Shown here: positions 32,693 through 40,206 of the stretch, piece by piece
Layout of the letters: each line of letters starts with the position of its first letter
Numbering within the stretch: position 1 is the first letter of the stretch
From: Actinomycetota bacterium
GTDB lineage: Bacteria; Actinomycetota; Thermoleophilia; Gaiellales; Gaiellaceae
Length of the DNA stretch: 64,000 bases
Direction of reading: 5' to 3'
Assembly: GCA_004366385.1 (NCBI GenBank)
Contig: SIRU01000034.1
Coordinates: 1-64,000 of the forward strand
Notes under the pieces: generated by a model
The model's input: the letters and a program-made list of their open reading frames with translations, nothing else
The model's database searches: none
Told to the model about the DNA's origin: nothing
Translations under genes and position numbers: made by a program

Positions 32693-32994
32693 TGGCCGCG
32701 GCGATTCGTGTGACGAGGCTCGCGCGCGAGTCGAGACCTGTGGGCGTGCCGAGCCGTGTGAGCATGTCGAGGCGCGTGAGTGTGCCGAGCCGTGTGAGCA
32801 TGTCGAGGCCTGTGAGCAAGCCGAGGCGTGCGGACGAGCCGAGGCCTGTGGACGAATTGGCACACAATCGGCGCAGTTCGAGCCGGCTCGCGGACGTATA
32901 CTCGGCCGTGAGGGTGGCGGGAAGGCTCCCCACCCTGGGTGGGGGAATGCGCGCTCGCTCGCTCACGCGCGACGCTCACGGGGAGGCGGTCTGA
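32692..32994 (+). CDS. 100-residue repeat ORF inserted between fumarase alpha and beta genes
   Basis: Its ATG overlaps the alpha stop (TGATG, 32690-32694) and its TGA overlaps the beta ATG (TGATG, 32992-32996), so it is joined to both neighbours. The middle is seven imperfect 18-bp repeats giving six-residue units such as SRVSMS and RPVSKP; the peptide is very basic and has no recognised fold. Both ends start with the same CTGATGGC, as if a roughly 300-bp segment had been inserted at an original alpha-beta TGATG junction. It may be a coupling linker rather than a functional protein. An internal start at GTG 32908 has its own -10. Confidence 0.4.
   Translation: MAAAIRVTRLARESRPVGVPSRVSMSRRVSVPSRVSMSRPVSKPRRADEPRPVDELAHNRRSSSRLADVYSAVRVAGRLPTLGGGMRARSLTRDAHGEAV
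32733..32858 (+). repeat. Seven tandem 18-bp units
   Basis: Units start at 32733, 32751, 32769, 32787, 32805, 32823 and 32841. Units 2 and 4 are identical (GAGCCGTGTGAGCATGTC); the others follow GAGGC-TGTGAGC--GCC with a few changes. Being a multiple of three, copy changes would keep the ORF frame. Confidence 0.75.
32897..32902 (+). promoter_or_regulatory. -10 box TATACT of a 28-codon mini-ORF before fumarase beta
   Basis: TATACT lies five nt before GTG 32908. The mini-ORF 32908-32994 (28 residues, in the frame of the 100-residue ORF) ends in TGATG with the fumarase beta start, so this promoter could load ribosomes for the beta, comA and sulfate genes independently of the alpha gene. Confidence 0.45.
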
Positions 32995-33596
32995 TGGCGG
33001 CGCACGAGGTCACGTTCCCCGTCACCGACCCGGCCGAGATCCTGAAGCTCTGCGCGGGCGACGAGGTCATCGTCCAGGGCCACATCATCGGGATCCGTGA
33101 CCGCACGCAGATCCGGATCTTCGACCAGGGCATCGAGCCGCCGATGGATCTCTCGGGCGCGTTCCTCCTGCACACGGCGCCGAACGTGCGCAAGGTCGGC
33201 ACCGACGCGGAGGGCAGGGGGCAGTACGAGAAGCTCTGCATCGGCACCACCACCTCGGCGCGCATGGTCCGCTTCACCGAGGGGCTCGGCTCGCAGTACG
33301 GCGTGCGCGCGATCTGCGGCAAGGGCGGCTTCCCGGACGAGGCGATCGAGCCGATGCAGCGGCTCGGAATGGTCTACTTCGCGATCGTCGGCGGGGCGGC
33401 CGCGCTCGAGACGACGCAGATCGAGGAGATCGAGGAGGTCGCGTGGGAGGAGCTGATGCCCGAGTGCCTCTGGAGGTTCCGCGTGAAGGACTTCGGCCCG
33501 CTCACCGTCGGCATCGACGCGCACGGCAGCTCGCTGTATCGCGACGTGCAGGCGCAGGCCCACAAGAAGCTGGAGGAAATCTATGCACGGCTCTGA
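32994..33596 (+). CDS. Class I fumarate hydratase beta-type subunit
   Basis: 200 residues. The beta-subunit landmarks are ILKLCAGDEVIVQGHIIGIRD (part), GAFLLHTAPNV, GTTTSARMVRF near 84, ICGKGGFPDEAIEPM near 105 (conserved GKGG) and VGGAAALETTQIEEI near 132. It completes the swivelling domain of two-subunit class I fumarases and tartrate dehydratases. ATG 32994 overlaps the stop of the repeat ORF by one nt. Its last 14 nt overlap comA, so stoichiometric translation is likely. Confidence 0.88.
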   Translation: MAAHEVTFPVTDPAEILKLCAGDEVIVQGHIIGIRDRTQIRIFDQGIEPPMDLSGAFLLHTAPNVRKVGTDAEGRGQYEKLCIGTTTSARMVRFTEGLGSQYGVRAICGKGGFPDEAIEPMQRLGMVYFAIVGGAAALETTQIEEIEEVAWEELMPECLWRFRVKDFGPLTVGIDAHGSSLYRDVQAQAHKKLEEIYARL

Positions 33597-34404
33597 CGGG
33601 TTCCTCGAGGTGCCGACCCGCGAGGGAAAGCCCCGCGAGCGCGGCCTCACCCACGTCATGGACAAAGGCCTGAACCTGCGCGAGATCGAGGGCCTGTTCG
33701 ACACCGCCGGCGAGTACGTCGACATCGTGAAGCTCGGCTGGGGCACGAGCTACGTCACGAACAACCTCGAGAAGAAGATCGCGCTCTACCGCTCGTTCCG
33801 CACGCCGGTCGTCTGCGGCGGCACGCTCTTCGAGGCGGTGTACGGGCAGTCCAAGCTCGACGACTTCAAGCGCTGGCTCACGCACTACCGCTTCTCGCAC
33901 GTCGAGATCTCGGACGGCACGCTCGAGATCCCGCGCGACGAGAAGCTCCGCCTCATCGCCGAGTTCGCGCAGGACTTCGTCGTCCTCTCCGAGGTCGGCT
34001 CCAAGGACTCCGACGTCAACATCGCTCCCTACCTGTGGGTGCAGTGGATGCGCGAGGAGCTCGACGCCGGTGCGTGGAAGGTGATCGCCGAGGGCCGCGA
34101 GGGCGGCACCGCCGGCATCTACCGCCCGACCGGGGAGCTCCGCACCGGGCTCGTCGACGAGATCGAGCACTCGCTCAGCTTCCACGACCTCATCTGGGAG
34201 GCGCCGACCAAGGCCTCGCAGGCCTGGTTCGTACGCCACTTCGGCCCCGAGGTGAACCTCGGGAACATCCCGCCCGACGAGGTGATCGCGCTCGAGACGC
34301 TCCGCCTCGGGCTGCGCGCCGACACGTTGAAGGAGGTGCTCTTACGCGGGGGAACCCAGGGTTCCCCCGCGGGCCCCCTCCTTCAGGAGCAAGGAGCAGA
34401 GTGA
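33583..34404 (+). CDS. comA: Phosphosulfolactate synthase (ComA family)
   Basis: 273 residues. GLTHVMDKGLNLREIEGLF, VDIVKLGWGTSYV near residue 48, VVCGGTLFEAVYGQSK near 76, HVEISDGTLEIPRDEK near 106 (catalytic acid and Mg ligand region) and FVVLSEVGSKD near 135 are ComA landmarks; LGNIPPDEVIALETLRLGLR follows. ComA adds sulfite to phosphoenolpyruvate to make (2R)-phospho-3-sulfolactate, the entry to coenzyme M or sulfolactate in archaea, Bacillus spores and Xanthobacter. The next gene (CysH) makes sulfite. ComB and later CoM genes are not in the window. The C-terminal tail is encoded by a perfect 27-bp palindrome. Confidence 0.85.
   Translation: MHGSDGFLEVPTREGKPRERGLTHVMDKGLNLREIEGLFDTAGEYVDIVKLGWGTSYVTNNLEKKIALYRSFRTPVVCGGTLFEAVYGQSKLDDFKRWLTHYRFSHVEISDGTLEIPRDEKLRLIAEFAQDFVVLSEVGSKDSDVNIAPYLWVQWMREELDAGAWKVIAEGREGGTAGIYRPTGELRTGLVDEIEHSLSFHDLIWEAPTKASQAWFVRHFGPEVNLGNIPPDEVIALETLRLGLRADTLKEVLLRGGTQGSPAGPLLQEQGAE
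34345..34371. repeat. Perfect 13+1+13 inverted repeat inside the comA 3' end
   Basis: Left arm CGCGGGGGAACCC (34345-34357), one A, right arm GGGTTCCCCCGCG (34359-34371). It is translated as part of comA, about 30 nt before cysH starts, and could act as a processing or attenuation hairpin between the two cistrons. Confidence 0.6.
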
Positions 34405-35123
34405 TGGCGGTTCCAGCCCAACGCCCGGCGAGCCCGCCCCAACTGCCTGACCTCGACTTCGAGGGCATGACGGCCGAGGAGCTGATCTCCTGGGCGCACT
34501 CCCACTTCTGGCCGCGGCTCTGCCTCACGTGCTCGTGGCAGAAGCAGTCGTCCGTGCTCGTGCACATGGTCGCCGAGCTCGGCCTGCGCATGGACACGGT
34601 CGAGCTCGACACGCACCTGTTCTTCCGCGAGTCGTACGAGACGCGCGACGCGCTCGTCGATCGCTACCAGCTCAAGCTGATCCAGCCCGAGATCCCGACG
34701 ATCGCGGAGCAGCATCGCGCCGAGGGCCCGAACCTGTGGGAGCGCGACCCCGACCGCTGCTGCCACATCCGCAAGGTCGAGCCGCTCGTGACGGCGCTCG
34801 CCCCGTACGACGCGTGGATCTCCGGCATCCGCCGCGACCAGTCTCCGAGCCGCGCGGACACGCCGAAGATCCAATGGTCCGAGCGTTACGGCGTGTTCAA
34901 GATCCATCCGCTCGCAGACTGGGACGAGCAGCGCGTGTGGGCGTATGTGAACGTCAACGAGATCCCCCACAACCCGCTTCACGACGCGGGGTACCGTTCC
35001 ATCGGCTGCATCCCGTGCACGCGGCCGACCCGCGCCGACGAGGAGGAGCGTGCAGGCCGCTGGGCCGGCTCCGACAAGCTCGAGTGCGGCATCCACGAAG
35101 ACACCCTCGAAAGGAAGACATGA
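34404..35123 (+). CDS. cysH: Assimilatory APS reductase (CysH family, Fe-S type)
   Basis: 239 residues. The 3'-phosphosulfate/APS-binding fold shows [17 protein letters not shown] near residue 41 and [30 protein letters not shown] near 120 and [11 protein letters not shown] near 200 provide the CC...CxxC ligands of a [4Fe-4S] cluster, which mark APS (not PAPS) reductases of the bacterial/plant type. KLECGIHE near the end carries the catalytic Cys. It reduces APS to sulfite. ATG overlaps the comA stop by one nt. With ComA immediately upstream, part of the sulfite could go into phosphosulfolactate rather than to sulfite reductase, which is not in the window. Confidence 0.92.
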   Translation: MAVPAQRPASPPQLPDLDFEGMTAEELISWAHSHFWPRLCLTCSWQKQSSVLVHMVAELGLRMDTVELDTHLFFRESYETRDALVDRYQLKLIQPEIPTIAEQHRAEGPNLWERDPDRCCHIRKVEPLVTALAPYDAWISGIRRDQSPSRADTPKIQWSERYGVFKIHPLADWDEQRVWAYVNVNEIPHNPLHDAGYRSIGCIPCTRPTRADEEERAGRWAGSDKLECGIHEDTLERKT

Positions 35124-35719
35124 CGCAGAACATCCACGCCCACGACCATCCCGAGTCCGACCGGGTGCGCGGCGGCGGCTTCACCCTCTGGTTCACGGGG
35201 CTCTCGGGCTCCGGCAAGTCCACGATCGCACACCTCGTCGGCCCCGAGCTCGACCGCCGCGGCTGCATCGTCGAGTACCTCGACGGCGACACCGTGCGCA
35301 CGCACCTCTCGAAGGGCCTCGGGTTCTCGAAGGAGGACCGCGACACGAACATCGAGCGCATCGGCTGGGTCGCGTCGCGGCTCACCCGCCAGGGCGGCGC
35401 GGTGCTCGCGGCCGCGATCTCGCCGTACGAGGAGACGCGCGCGAAGGCGCGGGGCATGGTCGAGGAGTTCGGCCGTTTCGTCGAGGTGTTCGTGAAGGCG
35501 TCGGTCGACGAGTGCGCGCGCCGCGACGTGAACGGCCTCTACGCGAAGGCGTTCGCCGGCGAGATCAAGGGCTTCACCGGCGTCGACGACCCATACGAGG
35601 AGCCGTCCGCCCCCGAGCTCGTCATCGACACCGAGCAGACCTCCGAGGAGGAGGCTGCGGCGCTCGTCGTCGCGAAGCTCGAGGAGCTCGGGTTGATCCC
35701 GGCGCAGGTGACGGCGTGA
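35120..35719 (+). CDS. cysC: Adenylylsulfate kinase
   Basis: 199 residues. [18 protein letters not shown] near residue 24 is the P-loop; [20 protein letters not shown] and [20 protein letters not shown] follow, [14 protein letters not shown] contacts the nucleotide and [20 protein letters not shown] is the C-terminal signature. It phosphorylates APS to PAPS. As the neighbouring CysH looks APS-specific, PAPS made here is probably meant for sulfotransfer, and a sulfotransferase gene lies at 39178. ATGA overlap with cysH and GTGA overlap with sat. Confidence 0.95.
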   Translation: MTQNIHAHDHPESDRVRGGGFTLWFTGLSGSGKSTIAHLVGPELDRRGCIVEYLDGDTVRTHLSKGLGFSKEDRDTNIERIGWVASRLTRQGGAVLAAAISPYEETRAKARGMVEEFGRFVEVFVKASVDECARRDVNGLYAKAFAGEIKGFTGVDDPYEEPSAPELVIDTEQTSEEEAAALVVAKLEELGLIPAQVTA

Positions 35720-36867
35720 CGGTCGCGGCGATCGACCGCCTGATCAGCCCGCACGGCGGCACGCTCGTCGACCGCACGGGCGAGGCGCCGGACGACCTCG
35801 CGTCGCTCGAGATCGTCGCGCTCGCCTCGCGCGAGCTCTCGGACCTGGACCTGATCGCCTCGGGCGCGCTGTCGCCTCTTCAGGGCTTCATGGGCAGGGC
35901 CGACTACGAGCGCGTCGTCGACGAGATGCACCTCGCGAACGGGCTGCCGTGGGCGCTCCCTGTCTGCCTGGCGATCGACGCGGCGCCGGCGGGCGACCGG
36001 GTCGTCCTCGTCGACGAGGCCTCGAAGCCGGTCGCGCTACTCGAGGTCGAGGAGGTCTACGAGTACGACAAGGAGCGCGAGGCCGAGAACTGCTTCCGTA
36101 CCACCGACCAGGCGCACCCCGGGGTCGCGCGGCTGTACGCGCAGAAGCCGCTCTACCTCGCCGGGCGCGTGACGGTCTTCGAGCGCGCGAAACCCCAGTT
36201 CCCGGAGCTCGCGCTCGACCCGGCGGACACACGGCGGGTCTTCGCCGAGCGCGGGTGGAAGCGCGTCGTCGGCTTCCAGACGCGGAACCCGATCCACCGC
36301 GCGCACGAGTACCTGACGAAGGTCGCGCTCGAGACCGTGGACGGGCTCCTCGTGCACCCGCTCGTGGGCGACACGAAGTCGGACGACGTGCCTGTGGCCG
36401 TGCGCGTCGCCTGCTACCGAACGCTGCTCGACGGCTACTACCCCGAGGATCGCGTCCTGCTCTCGGCGTTTCCGGCGGCGATGCGCTACGCGGGCCCGCG
36501 CGAGGCGATCTGGCACGCGATCTGCCGCAAGAACTACGGCTGCTCGCACTTCATCGTCGGCCGCGACCACGCCGGTGTCGGCGACTACTACGGGACGTAC
36601 GACGCGCAGCTGATCTTCGACGAGTTCGCGCCGCACGAGCTCGACATCGAGCCGATGTTCTTCGAGCACACCTTCTGGTGCAACGTGTGCGGGTCGATGG
36701 CGAGCACGAAGTCGTGTCCGCACGGCGCAGACGACCGCGTGTTCCTGTCGGGGACGAAGGTGCGCGAGATGCTCGGCGAGGGTGAGGTGCCGCCCGTCGA
36801 GTTCACGCGGTCGGAGGTGGCGCAGGTGCTCATCGACGCGTACCGGGGGGGTCAGGCTTCAGCCTGA
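35716..36867 (+). CDS. sat: ATP sulfurylase (sulfate adenylyltransferase)
   Basis: 383 residues, the single-chain Sat type. [17 protein letters not shown] near residue 57, [17 protein letters not shown] near 190 ([11 protein letters not shown] nucleotide-binding motif), [20 protein letters not shown] and [14 protein letters not shown] near 285 are the active-site motifs. Cys residues in FWCNVCGSM and KSCPHG near 320-336 match the zinc site of bacterial/archaeal Sat. It makes APS from sulfate and ATP. GTG overlaps cysC by four nt. The stop lies in a hairpin that ends the operon. Confidence 0.95.
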   Translation: MTVAAIDRLISPHGGTLVDRTGEAPDDLASLEIVALASRELSDLDLIASGALSPLQGFMGRADYERVVDEMHLANGLPWALPVCLAIDAAPAGDRVVLVDEASKPVALLEVEEVYEYDKEREAENCFRTTDQAHPGVARLYAQKPLYLAGRVTVFERAKPQFPELALDPADTRRVFAERGWKRVVGFQTRNPIHRAHEYLTKVALETVDGLLVHPLVGDTKSDDVPVAVRVACYRTLLDGYYPEDRVLLSAFPAAMRYAGPREAIWHAICRKNYGCSHFIVGRDHAGVGDYYGTYDAQLIFDEFAPHELDIEPMFFEHTFWCNVCGSMASTKSCPHGADDRVFLSGTKVREMLGEGEVPPVEFTRSEVAQVLIDAYRGGQASA

Positions 36868-36869
36868 CC
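36850..36869 (+). terminator. Terminator-like hairpin over the sat stop codon
   Basis: GGTCAGGC, loop TTCA, GCCTGACC. An 8-bp perfect stem (9 counting the inner T-A) that contains the TGA of sat (36865-36867). No U-tract. Confidence 0.45.
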
Positions 36870-37203
36870 ACGGTGTGGGAGCGAAGCCGTCGCGAGCCGT
36901 GCTCGAGCCGTCCGCATCGCGCTGTGACGAAGTTGACGCAGACTTGGCACCCACGCGTCAGGCGATCCCGAGTAGCGTTCGTGTAGGGACACGGGAGTGC
37001 CCCTGGGGGCGGTTGGGGACCCGTCGGAAGGGCCGCGCGAAGCGAGCTCGGACGCGCAGGGCGAGTGTGGGTGCCGTTGCGATCGCGTTCGCTCGTGGCT
37101 CCTTCGAGAAAGCTCGAAGGAGCCACCTGCCGCCTTCAGGTCCTTTGCTCTCCCGCGCAGGCGGGGATCCCCGCTCGCGGCTCCCGGCCGTGCGCACAGA
37201 CTG
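36868..37203. other. 336-nt gap between sat and tauE: no confident gene
   Basis: The gap has no clear promoter. It contains a strong 14-bp hairpin (37095-37126) and a CGGGGATCCCCG palindrome near 37170. One frame stays open across it from within sat and ends as TGATG on the tauE start, which may be chance in GC-rich DNA. A TTGACG near 36932 has no matching -10. Confidence 0.5.
37095..37126. repeat. Perfect 14-bp stem hairpin upstream of tauE
   Basis: GTGGCTCCTTCGAG (37095-37108), AAAG, CTCGAAGGAGCCAC (37113-37126). Either a terminator for read-through from the sulfate operon or a regulatory RNA structure before tauE, 78 nt away. Confidence 0.6.
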
Positions 37204-38103
37204 ATGGACTGGAAGTACTCCGTCCTCGGGCTCCTCACGGGCCTGCTCGTCGGGATGACCGGCATGGGAGGGGGGTCGCTCATGACTCCCCTCCTCGTCT
37301 TTCTGTTCGGCGTGCCGCCGACGACTGCGATCGGGACGGACATCGCGCACGGCGCCGCCTTCAAGTCGGTCAGCGCGGTGCAGCACCGGCGCATGGGCAA
37401 CGTGCGCGCGCGGCTCGCGGGCTGGATGTTCATCGGCTCCGCGCCGCTCTCCCTCGTCGGCGTCTGGGCCGCGGTGCAGATCACGAACCGGTACGGCGAC
37501 GGCGTGGAGAGCGTCATGGCGCAGGTCCTCGGCGGCGCCCTCCTCTTCGGTGCGATCGGGCTCGTCGCGAAGAGCCTGATCCGCGCGGGCACGCTCGACG
37601 ACCGCTGGCGGCTCTCCGCGCGCGACAAGGTCGCGGCGATCCTCATCGGCGCGTTCGGCGGGTTCGTCGTCGGCCTCACGTCGGTCGGGAGCGGCGTCTT
37701 CTTCGGGCTGACGCTCCTGATCCTGTTCCCGCTGCGCGCCCACAAGGTGGTGGGCACGGACATCTTCCACGCCGCCGCGCTCTTGTACGTCGCCGGCGCC
37801 GGCCACTGGGTTGCCGGGAACGTCGACTTCAACCTGCTCTTCTGGCTGCTCCTGGGGTCGATCCCGGGTGTTCTCGTCGGCGGGCGGCTCACGCTCGCGA
37901 TCCCGGAGCAGGTGCTCAGACTCGTGCTGGCCGGCGTGCTCGGGCTCGCAGGTATCAAGCTGCTGAACCTGCCGGGTGCGAGCGTGATCGTCGTGGTCGC
38001 GCTCTCCGCTGGCGGGGTCGCGCTCCTCGTCTGGATCGGCCGCCACAGCTGGGCCAGGCTCCAGCGCGCGAGGAACGGAAGCGTGCCGAGCGCGGTGGAC
38101 TAA
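37204..38103 (+). CDS. TauE/SafE (TSUP) family sulfite/sulfonate exporter
   Basis: 299 residues, eight or so helices in two similar halves. First half: LLTGLLVGMTGMGGGSLMTPLL, with TTAIGTDIAHGAAFKSVSA; second half: GFVVGLTSVGSGVFFGLTLL and HKVVGTDIFHAAALLYVAG, the repeated G-T-D-I motif of this family. TSUP proteins export sulfite, sulfoacetate or related organosulfonates. Being next to the Sat-CysC-CysH-ComA genes, sulfite or a sulfonate is the natural guess; sulfite detoxification when APS reduction outruns use would fit. ATG 37204; no ribosome-binding site seen. Confidence 0.88.
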   Translation: MDWKYSVLGLLTGLLVGMTGMGGGSLMTPLLVFLFGVPPTTAIGTDIAHGAAFKSVSAVQHRRMGNVRARLAGWMFIGSAPLSLVGVWAAVQITNRYGDGVESVMAQVLGGALLFGAIGLVAKSLIRAGTLDDRWRLSARDKVAAILIGAFGGFVVGLTSVGSGVFFGLTLLILFPLRAHKVVGTDIFHAAALLYVAGAGHWVAGNVDFNLLFWLLLGSIPGVLVGGRLTLAIPEQVLRLVLAGVLGLAGIKLLNLPGASVIVVVALSAGGVALLVWIGRHSWARLQRARNGSVPSAVD

Positions 38104-38239
38104 GCGGTTGATCGAAAGGTCGCGCGGGCCGGATGACGGCCCCGGGCACGCGCAGGAGCGCCACCCGCACGGTCGGACAGGCTAGCGTCGCCCGTAGGCG
38201 CTAGCTATATCTCGCTCTACGACCGATCGGCCCGCCGCG

Positions 38240-39181
38240 TTGACCCGACTTCCGAAGCTCCTCCTCGTCCTCGCCCTCCTCGCTGCGAGCGCGGCCGCGT
38301 TCGCGGTGACCGAGCGGCTGAAGCTCGAGCGCAGCCCGATCACGGGCACGCACGTCGACCGCGTGTTCTCGCCGGTCTGCGAGTGCGCGCGCGACATCGC
38401 GGTCGTCTCGTTCGTCCTGCGGAAGCGCGAGACGGTCACGGTCGATCTGCTCGACGCCGCGGGGGACTCCGTGCGTACGCTCGTCGCCGACCGCGACGAG
38501 GAGGCGGGGCGCGTCTCGTACACCTGGGACGGCCGCGACGACGCCGAGGAGATCGTCGCCGAGGGGCAGTACCGCCCTCGCGTCCAGCTCGAGGACCACG
38601 GCCGGACGATCGTGATGCCGAACCAGATCCGCGTGGACACGACGCCCCCTCGGATTCGCATGGTGAGCCTGCTCCCGCGCGTGTTCTCGCCGGACGGGGA
38701 CGGGCGCCGCGACTTCGTCACCGCGCGCTACGCGACCGACGAGCCGGCGAAGGCGCTGATGCTCGTCGACGGAAGGCGCGTCGTGGAGGGCAGGTATCGG
38801 CCGAGCGGCGGCCGGCTCGAGTGGTACGGGCGGATCAGGGGGCGCGTGGTGCGCCCGGGGATCTACGAGATCCGCCTGCGGGCGATCGACCGGGCGGGGA
38901 ACCGCGCGGTCTCCCGCCGGCGCGTCCGCGTGCTCGTCCGCTTCGTCGCGCTCGCTCGCGACCGCGTCGAGGTCGTGGCGGGACAGCGCTTCGCGATCGG
39001 TGTCCGCACCGACGCGGCGGCGTTCCGCTGGCGATTCGCGGGCCGGACGGGGACGCGTAGCGGCACCGTGCTCGGCCTGACCGCGCCCCAGGAGCCGGGC
39101 GAGTACCGCGTCTACGTCCGCGTCGGCCGCTGGGCGGACGCCGCCGACGTGCTCGTCACCGAGCCGGCCGAGGCGCCGTGA
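38240..39181 (+). CDS. Secreted protein with FlgD-type Ig-like repeats
   Basis: 313 residues. A signal peptide (LPKLLLVLALLAASAAAFAV) precedes Ig-like beta domains: RDIAVVSFVLRKRETVTVDLL with YTWDGRDDAEEIVAEGQYRP (FlgD-like turn), then RVFSPDGDGRRDFVTARY near 150 (a calcium-type DGDG turn seen in such repeats) and RVVRPGIYEIRLRAIDRAGN. Function unknown; similar domains end the phosphodiester glycosidase at 16862. TTG 38240 gives a complete signal peptide. Its stop overlaps the sulfotransferase start by four nt, so the two are co-translated. Confidence 0.7.
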   Translation: MTRLPKLLLVLALLAASAAAFAVTERLKLERSPITGTHVDRVFSPVCECARDIAVVSFVLRKRETVTVDLLDAAGDSVRTLVADRDEEAGRVSYTWDGRDDAEEIVAEGQYRPRVQLEDHGRTIVMPNQIRVDTTPPRIRMVSLLPRVFSPDGDGRRDFVTARYATDEPAKALMLVDGRRVVEGRYRPSGGRLEWYGRIRGRVVRPGIYEIRLRAIDRAGNRAVSRRRVRVLVRFVALARDRVEVVAGQRFAIGVRTDAAAFRWRFAGRTGTRSGTVLGLTAPQEPGEYRVYVRVGRWADAADVLVTEPAEAP

Positions 39182-40206
39182 CCCCGCCGCTCCTCGTTCT
39201 CGGCGTCTCCCGCTCCGGCACGACGCTGCTCCGCGTCGTGCTCGACCGCTCGCCCGGTATCGCGATCCCCGACGAGTCCTTCTTCGTCCCGCTGCTCGCG
39301 CGTCGTCACCGAGGCGGGATCGACCCCGCACGCTTCCTCGACGACCTCGCGCGGATCCCCGTCCTGGCCGAGTGGGACGTGCCCCTGGAGGACGTCGGCC
39401 ACCGGATACACCCCGGGATGTCTGTCGGCGACGCGATCGCCGCGATCTACGAGTCGTACGCGGCGAAGGAGAGCAAGCCGCGCTGGGGCGACAAGACGCC
39501 GATGTACATGCGCCACCTCCCGTTCCTCGAGAGGCTCTTCCCCGACGCGCAGTACGTCCATCTGATCCGCGACGGGCGCGACGCAGCGGTCTCGTTCCTC
39601 CGCATGCCGGCCGGGACGTACACGCGCACGTGGGCGCACCCGGAGGCCCCGGCCGCGTTCGCGTGCCTCTGGCGTACCGAGGTGTCGGCCGCGCGCGAGC
39701 TCGGCGCGCGGGTCGGGTCGGAGCGGTACTTCGAGGTGCGCTACGAGGATCTCGTCGCGAGCCCCGATGCCACGGTGTCCGCCATCTGCAGCTTTGCGGG
39801 CATCCCCTTCGTCCTGGAGATGCTGGAGTATCCCGGTCAAGTGGACATTTCCGACAAACCTCATCAACAACGTCTTCAGCACCCGCCGACTGCGGGCGTG
39901 CGGAACTGGCGGGAGGAGCTGGGCCCGGACGAGGCGCTCGCGTTCGAGGCCGTCGCCGGCGATCTCCTCGCCGAGCTCGGCTACCCGCTGCTCTCGACGA
40001 CCCGGCGCCGGCGGGACCTACGCGCCCGGGTCACGCTCGGCTCCTACCGGGCGCGCCTCGCCGCGTGGAACGGCGCGGTCTCGGCCGTTCAGCGCTCGCC
40101 GCTCTGGCGCCGGCGTCATCCCACGCTCCGCTCCGCCGGCGTGCCGCGCGACGACGAGCGACCGTCGCGCACCGGCTCGGGCGCGGGCGCGTCGCGGCCA
40201 CGGTAG
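39178..40206 (+). CDS. PAPS-dependent sulfotransferase
   Basis: 342 residues. The N-terminal LLVLGVSRSGTTLLRVVLDR is the 5'-phosphosulfate-binding loop; RWGDKTPMYMRHLPFLERLF and YVHLIRDGRDAAVSFLRM near residue 125 form the 3'-phosphate-binding region; YFEVRYEDLVASPDATVSAI is typical of the C-terminal half. It would transfer sulfate from PAPS to a sugar, lipid or protein acceptor. CysC at 35120 supplies PAPS. A segment near 39830-39890 is noticeably A/T-richer than its surroundings. The last 91 nt overlap the convergent PQQ-repeat gene, so the C-terminal tail may be poorly conserved. Confidence 0.85.
   Translation: MTPPLLVLGVSRSGTTLLRVVLDRSPGIAIPDESFFVPLLARRHRGGIDPARFLDDLARIPVLAEWDVPLEDVGHRIHPGMSVGDAIAAIYESYAAKESKPRWGDKTPMYMRHLPFLERLFPDAQYVHLIRDGRDAAVSFLRMPAGTYTRTWAHPEAPAAFACLWRTEVSAARELGARVGSERYFEVRYEDLVASPDATVSAICSFAGIPFVLEMLEYPGQVDISDKPHQQRLQHPPTAGVRNWREELGPDEALAFEAVAGDLLAELGYPLLSTTRRRRDLRARVTLGSYRARLAAWNGAVSAVQRSPLWRRRHPTLRSAGVPRDDERPSRTGSGAGASRPR

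Noticed and set aside
31796-33596. Calling the alpha/beta pair L-tartrate dehydratase
   Set aside because: Sequence landmarks are shared by both enzymes; nothing in the context points to tartrate.
36868-37203. A protein-coding gene in the sat-tauE gap, since one frame is open to the tauE start
   Set aside because: No start codon with a promoter or ribosome-binding signal, the frame runs back into sat, and the peptide is Arg/Ser-rich without features.
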